Position numbers and translations under genes: made by a program. This document shows, piece by piece, positions 16,316-25,484 of a stretch of DNA of 64,000 nucleotides. The notes below the pieces were generated by a model. It searched no databases, was not told where the DNA came from, and was given only the letters and a program-made list of their open reading frames with translations. The stretch is from Streptomyces sp. TSRI0281 (GTDB lineage: Bacteria > Actinomycetota > Actinomycetes > Streptomycetales > Streptomycetaceae): contig NZ_LWLE01000008.1 in assembly GCF_001905125.1 (NCBI RefSeq), positions 124,001-188,000 on the forward strand. Direction: 5' to 3'. Every line of letters begins with the position of its first letter. Position 1 is the stretch's first letter.

Positions 16316-18760
16316 ATGGCACAGGGCTCGGTCCAGGTGACGCACACCGGCACATCTCGATGGCGGCGCCGTACCGGCGAATACGCCTCCCTCTCCGCGG
16401 CTCTGGAAGCGGCGGCCGACGGCGACGTCCTCACCGTCGCGCCCGGAACCTACCGGGAGAATCTCGTCGTCCACCGCGCGGTCACGCTGCGCGGTCCCGA
16501 GGGCTCGGTCGGCTCCGTGCGGATCGCGCCGGTCGACGGCGTACCGCTGACCGTCCGGGCCTCCGCGATCGTTCAGGATCTGCATGTGGAGGGCCAGGAC
16601 TCGGCGGCCCCCGCCCTGCTCGTCGAGGACGGTGCGCCCGAGTTCACGGATCTGCGGATCGTGACCCGGTCGGCGGCGGGAATCGAGGTACGGGGCGCCG
16701 CCCGGCCCACGGTGCGGCGGTGCACCGTGGACAACCCGGCCGGTGTCGGCATAGCCGTGCTGGACGGCGGTGGCGGGGTGTTCGAGGAGTGCGAGGTCAT
16801 GTCCGCCGGCCAGTCCGGTGTCGCGGTGCGCGACGGCGGACATCCGCGCCTCGACCGGTGCCGGGTGCACCACGCGTCGGGCGCGGGCCTCAGCGTCACC
16901 GGAGAGGGCAGCGGTCTGGAGGCCGTCGGCTGCGAGGTGTACGAGATCAAGGGCAGTGGGGTCCAGATCACCACCCGCGCCTCCGCGCACCTCACCGACT
17001 GCACCGTGCACCGCACTTCCGCCGACGGGGTCACGCTCGACACCGACGCGGTACTGACACTCGCCGACTGCGACATCCATGACATCCCGGAGAACGCGGT
17101 GGATCTGCGGTCCCGTTCGGTGCTCACCCTGACCCGGTCCACGGTGCGCCGCTTCGGCCGCAACGGTCTCTCGGTCTGGGACCCGGGCACCCGGGTCGAC
17201 GCCAACCAGTGCGAGATCCACGACAGCACCGGCGACTACCCGGCGGTCTGGGTGAGCGACGGGGCGACGGTGATACTCGACGCCTGCCGCGTCCATGACG
17301 TGCCCGACGCGATCTTCGTCCTGGACCGGGGTTCACGGGCCGACGTCGTGGACAGCGATCTCTCCCAGATCCGCAACACCGCGGTCTCGGTGAGCGACGG
17401 AGCCACCGCCCAGCTGGACGACTGCCGGATCCGGGAGGCGTCCACGGGTGCGTGGTTCCGCGACCACGGCAGCGGTGGCACGCTGAACAACTGCACCATC
17501 GACGCCGCCCAGACCGGAGTCATCGTCACCAAGGGCGCCGACCCGACCATCGAGCGCTGCACGGTCACCTCACCCGCCGAAGCGGGCTTCTACGTCTCCG
17601 CCGAGGGGCGCGGCACCTTCCACGGCTGCCGGGTCACGGGCAGCGACGGCTACGGCTTCCATGTGATGGACGGCTGCCGCACCACCCTCACCCGCTGCCG
17701 TACCGAACGGTGTGCGCGCGGGGGTTACGAGTTCGCGGAGGGCGGCGCCCCGCACAACGACGGCAACGGCACGGGCCCCGTGGTGGAGGACTGCACCAGC
17801 GACGAGAGCGGGCTGCGCGGGGCGGCCGCCGCCCCGGCCCCCGCGGTGCTGACGGCGACCCAGGCGACTCCCGGGCTGCTCGGCGCGATGCCGGAGCAGC
17901 GCGCGGCCGTGCAGAGCGCACCGGTCCCGGAGCCCGCGGCCGAGCCCGCACGCGACCCGGGCGCCGTCCTCGGCGAACTGGACACGCTGGTGGGCCTGGA
18001 CAGCGTCAAGCGCGAGGTACGGGCCCTCACCGACATGATCGAGGTCGGCAGGCGGCGCCAGGAGGCCGGGCTCAAGGCCGCCTCGGTGCGCCGCCATCTC
18101 GTCTTCACCGGCTCCCCCGGTACCGGCAAGACGACGGTGGCCCGGCTGTACGGGGAGATCCTGGCCTCCCTCGGGGTGCTGGAGCGCGGTCATCTCGTGG
18201 AGGTGTCCCGGGTCGATCTGGTCGGCGAGCACATCGGTTCGACCGCCATCCGGACCCAGGAGGCGTTCGACCGGGCGCGTGGCGGGGTGCTGTTCGTCGA
18301 CGAGGCGTACGCGCTCTCGCCCGAGGACTCGGGCCGGGACTTCGGCCGGGAGGCCATCGACACGCTGGTGAAGCTGATGGAGGACCATCGGGACGCGGTC
18401 GTGGTGATCGTCGCGGGGTACACCCACGAGATGGAGCGGTTCCTTACCGTCAACCCCGGTGTGGCGTCCCGTTTCTCAAGGACCATCACCTTCAGCGACT
18501 ACCTCCCCGAGGAGCTGCTGCGGATCGTCGAGCAGCAGGCCGAGGAGCACGAGTACAGCCTGGCGGACGGGACCGGGGAGGCGCTGCTCAAGTACTTCAC
18601 GGCGCTTCCCAAGGGCCCCGCCTTCGGGAACGGCCGCACGGCCCGCCAGACCTTCGAGTCGATGGTGGAGCGGCATGCGGGCCGGGTCGCCCAGCTCGTC
18701 GAGACGAGTACGGACGACCTGACCCTGCTCTATCCGGAGGACCTCCCGGAGCTGGTCTGA
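16316..18760 (+). CDS. right-handed beta-helix protein fused to a CbbX/EccA-type AAA ATPase
   Basis: This 814-residue protein has two parts. Residues about 25-515 are many short repeats with the pectate-lyase-like beta-helix pattern; recurring cores such as DCTVHRTSADGVTL and RCTVTSPAEAGFYV have frequent cysteines in the turns. After an alanine/proline linker, residues about 550-814 form a AAA+ domain. Its Walker A is GSPGTGKTT (about 599), its Walker B is GVLFVDEAYAL (about 657), and VNPGVASRFSRTI contains an arginine-finger region. The AAA part belongs to the CbbX/SpoVK/EccA clan. A beta-helix usually binds a surface or polymer, and here it may present a client to the ATPase. The 3' end overlaps the opposite gene by 31 bp. 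Confidence 0.85.
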   Translation: MAQGSVQVTHTGTSRWRRRTGEYASLSAALEAAADGDVLTVAPGTYRENLVVHRAVTLRGPEGSVGSVRIAPVDGVPLTVRASAIVQDLHVEGQDSAAPALLVEDGAPEFTDLRIVTRSAAGIEVRGAARPTVRRCTVDNPAGVGIAVLDGGGGVFEECEVMSAGQSGVAVRDGGHPRLDRCRVHHASGAGLSVTGEGSGLEAVGCEVYEIKGSGVQITTRASAHLTDCTVHRTSADGVTLDTDAVLTLADCDIHDIPENAVDLRSRSVLTLTRSTVRRFGRNGLSVWDPGTRVDANQCEIHDSTGDYPAVWVSDGATVILDACRVHDVPDAIFVLDRGSRADVVDSDLSQIRNTAVSVSDGATAQLDDCRIREASTGAWFRDHGSGGTLNNCTIDAAQTGVIVTKGADPTIERCTVTSPAEAGFYVSAEGRGTFHGCRVTGSDGYGFHVMDGCRTTLTRCRTERCARGGYEFAEGGAPHNDGNGTGPVVEDCTSDESGLRGAAAAPAPAVLTATQATPGLLGAMPEQRAAVQSAPVPEPAAEPARDPGAVLGELDTLVGLDSVKREVRALTDMIEVGRRRQEAGLKAASVRRHLVFTGSPGTGKTTVARLYGEILASLGVLERGHLVEVSRVDLVGEHIGSTAIRTQEAFDRARGGVLFVDEAYALSPEDSGRDFGREAIDTLVKLMEDHRDAVVVIVAGYTHEMERFLTVNPGVASRFSRTITFSDYLPEELLRIVEQQAEEHEYSLADGTGEALLKYFTALPKGPAFGNGRTARQTFESMVERHAGRVAQLVETSTDDLTLLYPEDLPELV

Positions 18761-21096
18761 GTCTCCCCGCCCGTCTGCCGCGGCAGGAGCGGCCCGAGCT
18801 GTTCGAGCAGCGCGGCCCGCTCCTGGGCGAAGACCGGGTCGGCCTGGTAGTCGGAATGCCCCAGGATCGGTTCGGGCAGGGGCAGTTCGGGGGTACGCCC
18901 GTAGGCCAGCGGGTCCTTCAGCGGTCCTCGGTCGACGTCGGCGCCCCGGCTCCCGGCGATGCGGACGGGGCCGCCGATCGGATCGGTGGGCCGCCACAGA
19001 TTGCGCCAGCAGTGCACGGAGCGGTGCAGCCCGCGCAGGGGACCGGGACCGAAGTAGGCCGGGAACCACCGTCCGTACAGCCGTTCCAGCGGCGATCCGT
19101 AGGTGAGCAGGGCGACCCGGTGGCGGGTCTCGTCGGGCAGTTGCCAGACCGCGGAGGCGGCGAGGACGCTGCCCTGGGAGTGGCCCGAGATGACCAGCCG
19201 GCCTTGGGGGTTCCCGCCGGTCCAGGCGGTCATCCGGGAGGCCAGGTCGGGGACGGCGCGTTCGGCGTAGCAGGGCGGCGCGAAGGGGTGGGCGGCGCGC
19301 GGCCAGAAGGTTCCCACGTCCCAGAGGATGCCGATGGTGCGGCGGGCGGAGGCGTCGCGGTAGGCACGGCGGCCGCAGGCGACGAACAGGATGAAGCCGA
19401 AGCCGATCAGCCAGGAGCCGGTCGACTGGGCGGTCTCCGCGAGGGATTCGATGGCGGGAGAGGCACCGTCCGCCGCCAGCCCCGGTACCTGTCCGCTCGC
19501 CCAGGCACCGGCGACCGCTCCGGCTCCGAGCAGCAGGGTGGCGCCGGAGACCAGGCCGACGATCCCGGGTGCGGAATCGGTGAGCGCGGCGGCGGCCCGG
19601 GTCCGCGCGATGCGCCGGGTGCGTCCGGGATCGGGCCGCTCGACGCCGTACTCCTCCTCGATGACGCTGCCCGTGCGGCGGGCGTTGCGCGCGGTCCGGA
19701 CGACCAGGGCGATCACCGGAACGAGCAGGAGCAGCAGCAGGACCGGGATGATGGACGCCTGCCAGCTGAGCAGTACGGGCGGGCCTTCGATGGCGGCGCC
19801 GAGGCCCATGCCGGGCGTGCCGGGTCCGTCGAGCCAGTCGGCCACGCGCTGGGCGACCCCGCCGGTCATGACGCCCCCGAGCGCGCAGGCGAGCATCGCG
19901 ACGGCGGGCCCGCCCAGGCCGTACATGATGGTGCGGGGTTCGGGCGTGCGGCGGTACAGGCTCATGGCCACGACGGCGAGGGCGACGACGAGCGTGCCCT
20001 GGCCGAGGGTGAGGGCACGGAAGGCGACCTCGCCGGGCAGGGAGCCCGCGGACCCCCAGTCGGGGCGCGACCAGGCCGCGTATCCGGCGGCGAGGACGAG
20101 CAGGGCGAGCGCGGTGCCGGGCAGGAACGTGATGAGGGCGCTGTCGAGCCTTTTGTCCAGGCGCCGTTCGCTGCGGCCTCGGCTGCACACCACCCAGACG
20201 GCCACCAGGGCGCACAGTGCCAGAGCCGCCCCGAGCAGCCCGCCGAGGACGTTCGGTACGGGGCTGTCGGCGGCCCGGTCGTGGCGGGCGGCGGCCACGG
20301 TGAGACAGGCGGCGACGGTGAGGAATCCGGCCGTGGTGTGGGCGGCGCGGAGCCGGGCGACCAGCCTGCGGCCGTACCAGAATCCGGGCCGCCCGAGGGC
20401 GGGGCGGACGGGGTCGGTCGCGGTGTGCGCCCGCGTATTCGGGGTCTCCTCCTCCGGCTCGGCCCCGTCCAGGGGGCGCTGTGATTCGTACGCGCTCCAG
20501 GTGCGGTTGGACAGGTACCACAGCAGTCCCACCAGTGCGGTGGGCGCGAGCGCGGCGACCGCGAGGCGGCGTCCCGGCTGGGACCACCAGCCGCCCTGTT
20601 CCGTCGACAGGAAGCCCAGCCAGGACCGCCGGTTCGAGCAGTCGGGTACGCCCGCGCACTGCCAGGCCACCAGGTCCAGGGCCACCTCGCAGGCCGCCGC
20701 GGTCAGCAGGACGGTGAGGCTGAGCGCGACGAGGCGCACCAGCACCCCGTACAGCCGGACGGCGCGGGTGCTGCCGGAGGCGGTGGGCCGCATCCAGTGG
20801 GCGAGGTTGACCACCATGAACGGGAGCAGCAGCAGCCACAGGGCGCGGGAGCCGTTGCCGGAGGTGAGGTTGGACCAGCAGTACGCCTCCGCGACGGGTT
20901 CCTTCCCGTACCGCTCGGGGTGGTGTTCGCCGTCGATGTCCTCGGGGCGCCGGTAGACGGCCGCCGTCGCGTCACCGGTGACCCGGACCGTGCGGGGATC
21001 GCCGAGCATCTCCTGGGGCGTGGTGCCGCCGACGCCGTGGACGAGCAGTTCGAGCGCTGCCCCGGTGCTCTGCGGGGCCTGGATGGCAGGGGGCAA
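18730..21096 (-). CDS. large integral membrane protein with alpha/beta-hydrolase-like motifs
   Basis: This 788-residue protein starts with an ELLVHGVGGTTPQEML segment typical of lipase-like hydrolases. About ten hydrophobic segments occupy residues 90-600. It closes with a cytosolic or outer hydrolase-like region containing LVISGHSQGSVLAASAVW, a G-H-S-Q-G nucleophile elbow, and a SPLERLYGRWFPAYFG segment. The hydrolase fold therefore appears split around the membrane domain. The likely role is an esterase or lipase acting on envelope lipid; the substrate is unknown. The start is a TTG at 21096 with a weak ribosome site, so the N-terminus could be slightly different. Confidence 0.75.
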   Translation of the reverse strand: MPPAIQAPQSTGAALELLVHGVGGTTPQEMLGDPRTVRVTGDATAAVYRRPEDIDGEHHPERYGKEPVAEAYCWSNLTSGNGSRALWLLLLPFMVVNLAHWMRPTASGSTRAVRLYGVLVRLVALSLTVLLTAAACEVALDLVAWQCAGVPDCSNRRSWLGFLSTEQGGWWSQPGRRLAVAALAPTALVGLLWYLSNRTWSAYESQRPLDGAEPEEETPNTRAHTATDPVRPALGRPGFWYGRRLVARLRAAHTTAGFLTVAACLTVAAARHDRAADSPVPNVLGGLLGAALALCALVAVWVVCSRGRSERRLDKRLDSALITFLPGTALALLVLAAGYAAWSRPDWGSAGSLPGEVAFRALTLGQGTLVVALAVVAMSLYRRTPEPRTIMYGLGGPAVAMLACALGGVMTGGVAQRVADWLDGPGTPGMGLGAAIEGPPVLLSWQASIIPVLLLLLLVPVIALVVRTARNARRTGSVIEEEYGVERPDPGRTRRIARTRAAAALTDSAPGIVGLVSGATLLLGAGAVAGAWASGQVPGLAADGASPAIESLAETAQSTGSWLIGFGFILFVACGRRAYRDASARRTIGILWDVGTFWPRAAHPFAPPCYAERAVPDLASRMTAWTGGNPQGRLVISGHSQGSVLAASAVWQLPDETRHRVALLTYGSPLERLYGRWFPAYFGPGPLRGLHRSVHCWRNLWRPTDPIGGPVRIAGSRGADVDRGPLKDPLAYGRTPELPLPEPILGHSDYQADPVFAQERAALLEQLGPLLPRQTGGETQTSSGRSSG

Positions 21097-21308
21097 TGGG
21101 GTGACTCGCTCTCTGGGGCGCGCGGCCTCACGGCCGACGGGGGGAAAAAACGGAGGACGACGGAGGAGAAGCCGTGGGAGGAGTCGGGGGCGCGCCGCGC
21201 GGGGCCACGGGCCGACGCGCGGTCACCAGAATCCCGGACCCGGGACGGGTGCGGCAGAGCTCTCACGGAATCTCCCCAGTGACGCGTCCGACATTCCTGC
21301 GTGGCAGG

Positions 21309-22217
21309 ATGAGTACGTTCTGCGGGCCGCTGCGGGACGGTACGGCCAGAGGGAAGGACCGGGACCCGGCGTTGAGCGAGAATCAGAATCTGCTCGCGGA
21401 GCAGCGGCGTGCCCTGATCCTCGACGAGGTGCGCAGGCGCGGGGGTGTCCGGGTCAATGAGCTGACCCGGAAGCTGAACGTCTCCGACATGACCATCCGC
21501 CGGGATCTGGACGCGCTGGCCCGTCAGGGTGTCATCGAGAAGGTGCACGGCGGTGCGGTGCCGGTGGTCGAGGCGAGCACGCACGAGCCCGGGTTCGAGG
21601 CGAAGTCGACGCTGGAGCTGCGCGCCAAGGAGGACATCGCGCGGGCTGCCGCGACGATGGCGGTTCCGGGCAGTGCGATCGCCCTGTCCGGGGGGACCAC
21701 CACGTACGCGCTGGCCCAGCATCTGGTGGACGTACCGGATCTGACGGTGGTGACCAACTCGGTGCGGGTGGCCGATGTGTTCCACGGGGCGCAGCGTCCG
21801 GCCGCCGGCGGCGCTGCGCGCGCCGGTGCGGCAACGGTGGTACTGACCGGTGGGGTACGGACCCCGTCGGATTCCCTGGTCGGTCCGGTCGCCGACCGGG
21901 CCATCGCCTCGCTCCACTTCGATGTGCTGTTCCTCGGTGTGCACGGGATCTCGGTCGAGGCCGGTCTGTCGACCCCGAATCTCGCGGAGGCGGAGACGAA
22001 CCGGCGTTTCGTGCGGGCGGCGCGGCGGGTCGTGGTGGTGGCCGATCACACCAAGTGGGGCACGGTCGGCCTGAGTTCCTTCGCCACGCTGGACGAGGTG
22101 GCCGCGTTCGTCACGGACTCGGGCCTGTCGGCCGGGGCTCGCGAGGAGATCGAGGAGCATCTGCCGGGTCTCGTGGTGGCGGGCGGAACTCCCGACGAGG
22201 CAGCCCCGGAGCGCTGA
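21309..22217 (+). CDS. DeoR-family transcriptional regulator
   Basis: This regulator has the DeoR winged helix (LILDEVRRRGGVRVNELTRKL, VSDMTIRRDLDALARQGVIEKVHGGAV) and the C-terminal sugar-phosphate-sensing domain (ALSGGTTTYALAQHL, VTNSVRVADV, GVHGISVEAGLSTPN, VVVVADHTKWG). Such regulators repress sugar-metabolism genes and are released by a phosphorylated sugar. The ATG at 21309 gives 302 residues. A TTG at 21372 (LSENQNLLAEQRR) is closer to where the fold starts and is an alternative. No target operon adjoins it. Confidence 0.88.
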   Translation: MSTFCGPLRDGTARGKDRDPALSENQNLLAEQRRALILDEVRRRGGVRVNELTRKLNVSDMTIRRDLDALARQGVIEKVHGGAVPVVEASTHEPGFEAKSTLELRAKEDIARAAATMAVPGSAIALSGGTTTYALAQHLVDVPDLTVVTNSVRVADVFHGAQRPAAGGAARAGAATVVLTGGVRTPSDSLVGPVADRAIASLHFDVLFLGVHGISVEAGLSTPNLAEAETNRRFVRAARRVVVVADHTKWGTVGLSSFATLDEVAAFVTDSGLSAGAREEIEEHLPGLVVAGGTPDEAAPER

Positions 22218-22258
22218 TCCGACCGGCGAACGGGGGCGGTCGGTCTTAGGATCACGTT

Positions 22259-22738
22259 GTGGCCGTCTTCCGGATCGAGCGCTTCACTCCCCTTCCCGCC
22301 GCCGAGTCCTGGCGCCGGGTGACCGACTGGGAGCGGCACGCCGCGCATGTCCCGCTCACCTCGGTCACTGTCCCGACGGGCTCTCCGTCCCGGATCGGCA
22401 CCGTGTTCGTGGCCCGGACGGGCGTGGGTCCGCTGGCCTTCGACGATCCGATGGAAGTGGTGCGGTGGACTCCGCCGTCCGCCGGGCGTGCCGGGGCCTG
22501 CCGGCTGGAGAAGCGCGGGTCCGTGGTGCTGGGCCGGGCGTCGATCGATGTCCTGCCGACCAATTCCGGGTCCCATGTGGTGTGGGTGGAGGAGCTGCGT
22601 GTCCGGCTGCTGCCCGCCTGGGGTGATCCGTTGCTCGCCTCGTGCGGCCGGCGGATGTTCGGCGGGGTTCTGGACTCCCTGCTCGACGCGCCGGTAGGTC
22701 GCGCCGCCGAGGGATCCGGGGCTGCCGGCGGGTCCTGA
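22259..22738 (+). CDS. SRPBCC-family protein
   Basis: This 159-residue protein has the START/polyketide-cyclase-like pattern of an N-terminal beta strand (FRIERFTPLPAAESWRRVTDW), central strands (TGVGPLAFDDPMEVVRW) and a long C-terminal helix (RRMFGGVLDSLL). Such folds bind hydrophobic ligands in a cavity; the function is not predictable. The GTG start at 22259 lies 41 bp after the DeoR stop on the same strand, so co-transcription is plausible. Confidence 0.75.
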   Translation: MAVFRIERFTPLPAAESWRRVTDWERHAAHVPLTSVTVPTGSPSRIGTVFVARTGVGPLAFDDPMEVVRWTPPSAGRAGACRLEKRGSVVLGRASIDVLPTNSGSHVVWVEELRVRLLPAWGDPLLASCGRRMFGGVLDSLLDAPVGRAAEGSGAAGGS

Positions 22739-22883
22739 CGGGCTGCTGACGGGCTGCTGACGGTTTCGGGAAGATCGGCAACGACCGGACGCACGATTCG
22801 GTGCGGATGATGTGACCGTCACACGATCGACTCGTTTGCCGGTATGACGTTCTCACCACGTGGCCCCGGAAGGCACCGAACTC

Positions 22884-24731
22884 ATGCCGATCCATCAACC
22901 GCAGCAGCGGACCGACACCACGAGCGAACGCCCCGGCGTCCAGCAGGCCGAGGCCGCGCTCATGGAGCACTACCCGCACCTCGTCCGGCTCGCCTATCTC
23001 GTGCTGCCGCCCTCGCTCGGCCGGCACCGCCGGGTCCTCGCCGCCCACGGGGCGGTGCAACGGTCCCTGCCCGCACGGCGGAGTGCCGCTCCCGAGCGGG
23101 TCCGGGTTCCGGCCCGGACGCGAGCCCCTGAGTCCGGCGAGGGACCGGACGGGCCCCGGGGGGCCGCGTACACCTGGATGCGGCTACGGGTGCTCCGTGC
23201 CGCGCTGGCGTACGAGCGCCGGCCCCGCTGGTGGCCCGGACGCCTTCCCGCACCGGCCGCCCTGCGCCCCACCGTGCCGTCGGTCCGGGGGCTGCGGCTC
23301 TTTCCACGGGCGGGCGGTGTCGACGAACTCGCGCTGGACCGGGCCCTGTCCACGGTGTCGGGAGGGGTACGGGCCGCCTTCGCCCTGCAGTTGCTGAAAG
23401 GGCTGCCGGAGCCCGAGGTCCGCGCGGTGCTCATCGAGGCCGGGTGGAGCCACGTCGCCGACGCGGTGCGGGCTGCCGGGCGGCTGAGCCGGCCCGACCG
23501 TTCGGCGGCCGAGGCGCTGTTGCGATCCGGTGAGTTCGATCCGTGCACGGTGCAGACCCGGCCCAGCGATCTGCTGCGGCGCAGGCACCGGACGCGCGCC
23601 GGGAGGGCCCTCGCGGGTGGACTTCACCGCCTGGCCCGCCCGCGGCGACCGGCGCGGCGACCGGGCCCTGCTCGGCCGGGCCCTGCGGGCCTGGGGGCAG
23701 CCCTCGCGTGCCCTACGGGTTTCCACCGCCCCGGGCACGTCCGATGCGCCCCCCGCCCAGCCACCCGGACTGCTGTACGCGGGCGAGGTGGACGGGGCGG
23801 CCGTGGTGCTGCTCCACGACGGCGGCGTACGGGTGGTGCGCTATGCCGAACCGCTGTCCGGATCCGGCGCCCCGGCGCTGGACTTCGCGCGGGCCGACGA
23901 CGCGGATGTGACGACGGGGCGGCCGTGGTCGTCAGCCGGACGGGAGACCGGGCGAGGTTCCTGCTGGCCCCGTGGGTCTCGGAGACCACGACCCGGGACC
24001 TGCTCACTCCGGACACCCCGGCCCGCCACCTGGACGTGGGCGCGGACGGTGTCACCGCTCCGGTGCCCCGTCCCGCGCCCGGCGGCGACTGCGGTTCCTG
24101 GCCGGTCATGGAACTGCGGTCCTCGGAAAGCATCGTGGAGAACCATGCCTTCCTCCTGACCGACCTGGGTGATCTCACCCCCGTCCCTCTCACGTACACG
24201 CCGAAGCCCGGCCGGAGTGCGCCGTCACGTCAGCCGCGCGAGGCGACGGGTACCGAGGCGTTGTTCGGCTGGGCACGCACCGCGTGTTCGCTGCGCACCT
24301 TGCGGGGCACCGGCGTGCGCGCCGTGAACAACTGGGAGTTCGCCGAGCAGAAGCTTCCCGAGGGCGGCGCCCGGATGGGGTGGGTGTGCACGCGGGCCGA
24401 CACCTGGCAGGGGCCGGGCCGGATCCTGGTCCAGCTGCTCCAGCCGTCCGCCTCCCCCACGGCCCCGGCAGCGGTGGTGGCCGACCGGAGCGACACGGCG
24501 CTGTGCAGCCGGTTCGGGCAGCACATTCTGGCGAGCGCCCGCTGGAAGGCCCCGTCCGGCCGGTGGTACGTCCTGGCCGCGGGCAGCCGGGCGGTGAACC
24601 GCATCGAGGCCGCGGGGGCCGTGCGCGGCGGTGTGCCCGGCACGACGCTCGCGCTGCGGGCACCGCAGGACGCCGCGGTCGATCTGACGGCCCGGCTGCG
24701 GGAGGGCGGGACGATGCCGGCGGTGCGCTGA
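22884..24731 (+). pseudogene. large Streptomyces protein with internal deletion and two compensating frameshifts
   Basis: The 5' part (MPIHQPQQRTD..., EHYPHLVRLAYLVLPPSLGRHRR, RWWPGRLPAPAALRP, to LLRRRHRTRAGRAL) is in one frame. It resembles sigma-factor-like N-termini of Streptomyces membrane-anchored proteins. From about 23605 the coding frame moves by +1 (RVDFTAWPARGD, LLYAGEVDGAAVVLLHDGGVRVVRYAEP). It returns to the first frame at a run of G near 23915-23920 (AAVVVSRTGDRARFLLAPW). It then continues to the stop (AVNNWEFAEQKLPEGG, LAAGSRAVNRI). The membrane anchor expected after the RRRHR basic patch is absent, so DNA was probably deleted at the first junction. The open frame through the whole region is misleading: its middle hundred residues are arginine-rich out-of-frame sequence. 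Sequencing error could explain the second shift but not the missing anchor. Confidence 0.65.
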
Positions 24732-24760
24732 GGCGGGGCACGTGTGCGCGTTCACGACGC

Positions 24761-24790
24761 GGGTCGGCGCGGGTCGGCGCGGGTCGGCGC
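24761..24790. repeat. 10-bp tandem repeat, three copies
   Basis: GGGTCGGCGC occurs three times in a row, followed by GGGCG. It sits in the 183-bp gap before the next gene, downstream of the decayed gene. It may be a slippage-prone site. No function is inferred. Confidence 0.8.
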
Positions 24791-24914
24791 GGGCGAGGAA
24801 CAGGCCGGCGCGGGCAGGGAGCGGGCTGATCAGCGTATTGGTACAGACATCTGACGTCGTGGCCGCTATCGTGTGCGCGGCTCTCCGTCGCCGATCGCCC
24901 GGGAGGTGCGTTCC

Positions 24915-25394
24915 ATGGCACGCCGACTCCGTACCGTGGGCCTGGACTTCACCGAGTCCGCGCCGCTGCGCCTGGTCTTCGCCGCCGAGGTGGCCGCGCC
25001 TCCCGACGCCGTGTACCGGGCGCTCGCCGAGGACGTCGCGTCCTGGCCGTCCTGGTTCACCGCGGTGACCAGGGCCACGCCCACCGACGCGGGGGCGGGC
25101 CGGGAGGTCCGGCTCAGGGGCGGCACGGTGTTCCGCGAGACGATCGTCGCGGCGGAACCGGACGTGCGGTACGCCTACCGGGTCGACGAGTCCAACGCCC
25201 CCGGCCTGCGGGCCCTGTTGGAGGAGTGGCGGCTCACCCCGTCCGCGACCGGGACGCATGTGCAGTGGACGTTCGCCGCCGACGGGACCGCTCCGTTCCG
25301 GTTCGTCCTGGGCCTGGGGCGGGCGGGGGTGGGGCGCTCGTTCCGCGACGCCGTGCGCCGGCTCGGCGACCGGCTTGCGGGGGCAGCCGCCTGA
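24915..25394 (+). CDS. SRPBCC-family protein
   Basis: This 159-residue protein has the START-like features EVAAPPDAVYRALAEDVASWPSW near the N-terminus and LEEWRLTPSATGTHVQWTF in the second sheet. A C-terminal helix (GRSFRDAVRRLGDRL) follows. It is probably a small-ligand-binding protein of unknown role. The ATG at 24915 follows GGGAGG by eight bases and is preferred over a GTG at 24873. It is unrelated in detail to the SRPBCC gene at 22.3 kb. Confidence 0.78.
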   Translation: MARRLRTVGLDFTESAPLRLVFAAEVAAPPDAVYRALAEDVASWPSWFTAVTRATPTDAGAGREVRLRGGTVFRETIVAAEPDVRYAYRVDESNAPGLRALLEEWRLTPSATGTHVQWTFAADGTAPFRFVLGLGRAGVGRSFRDAVRRLGDRLAGAAA

Positions 25395-25484
25395 GTGACG
25401 CGCTTCCGTGCGCCGCGCGGACGCCCGGCGCACGGGGTCCGGCCAGCCGGGGTCCGCCGCACGGGGTCGGCGCACGGGGTCCGG

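Noticed and set aside
17452..20484. 1010-residue plus-strand open frame
   Set aside because: It runs out of frame through the AAA gene and antisense to the membrane hydrolase. Its glycine/arginine-rich composition is typical of shadow frames in high-GC DNA.
24761..24790. Short tandem repeats as a CRISPR array
   Set aside because: The units are 10 bp with no spacers and no cas genes. The repeats at 31 and 12150 likewise lack spacers.
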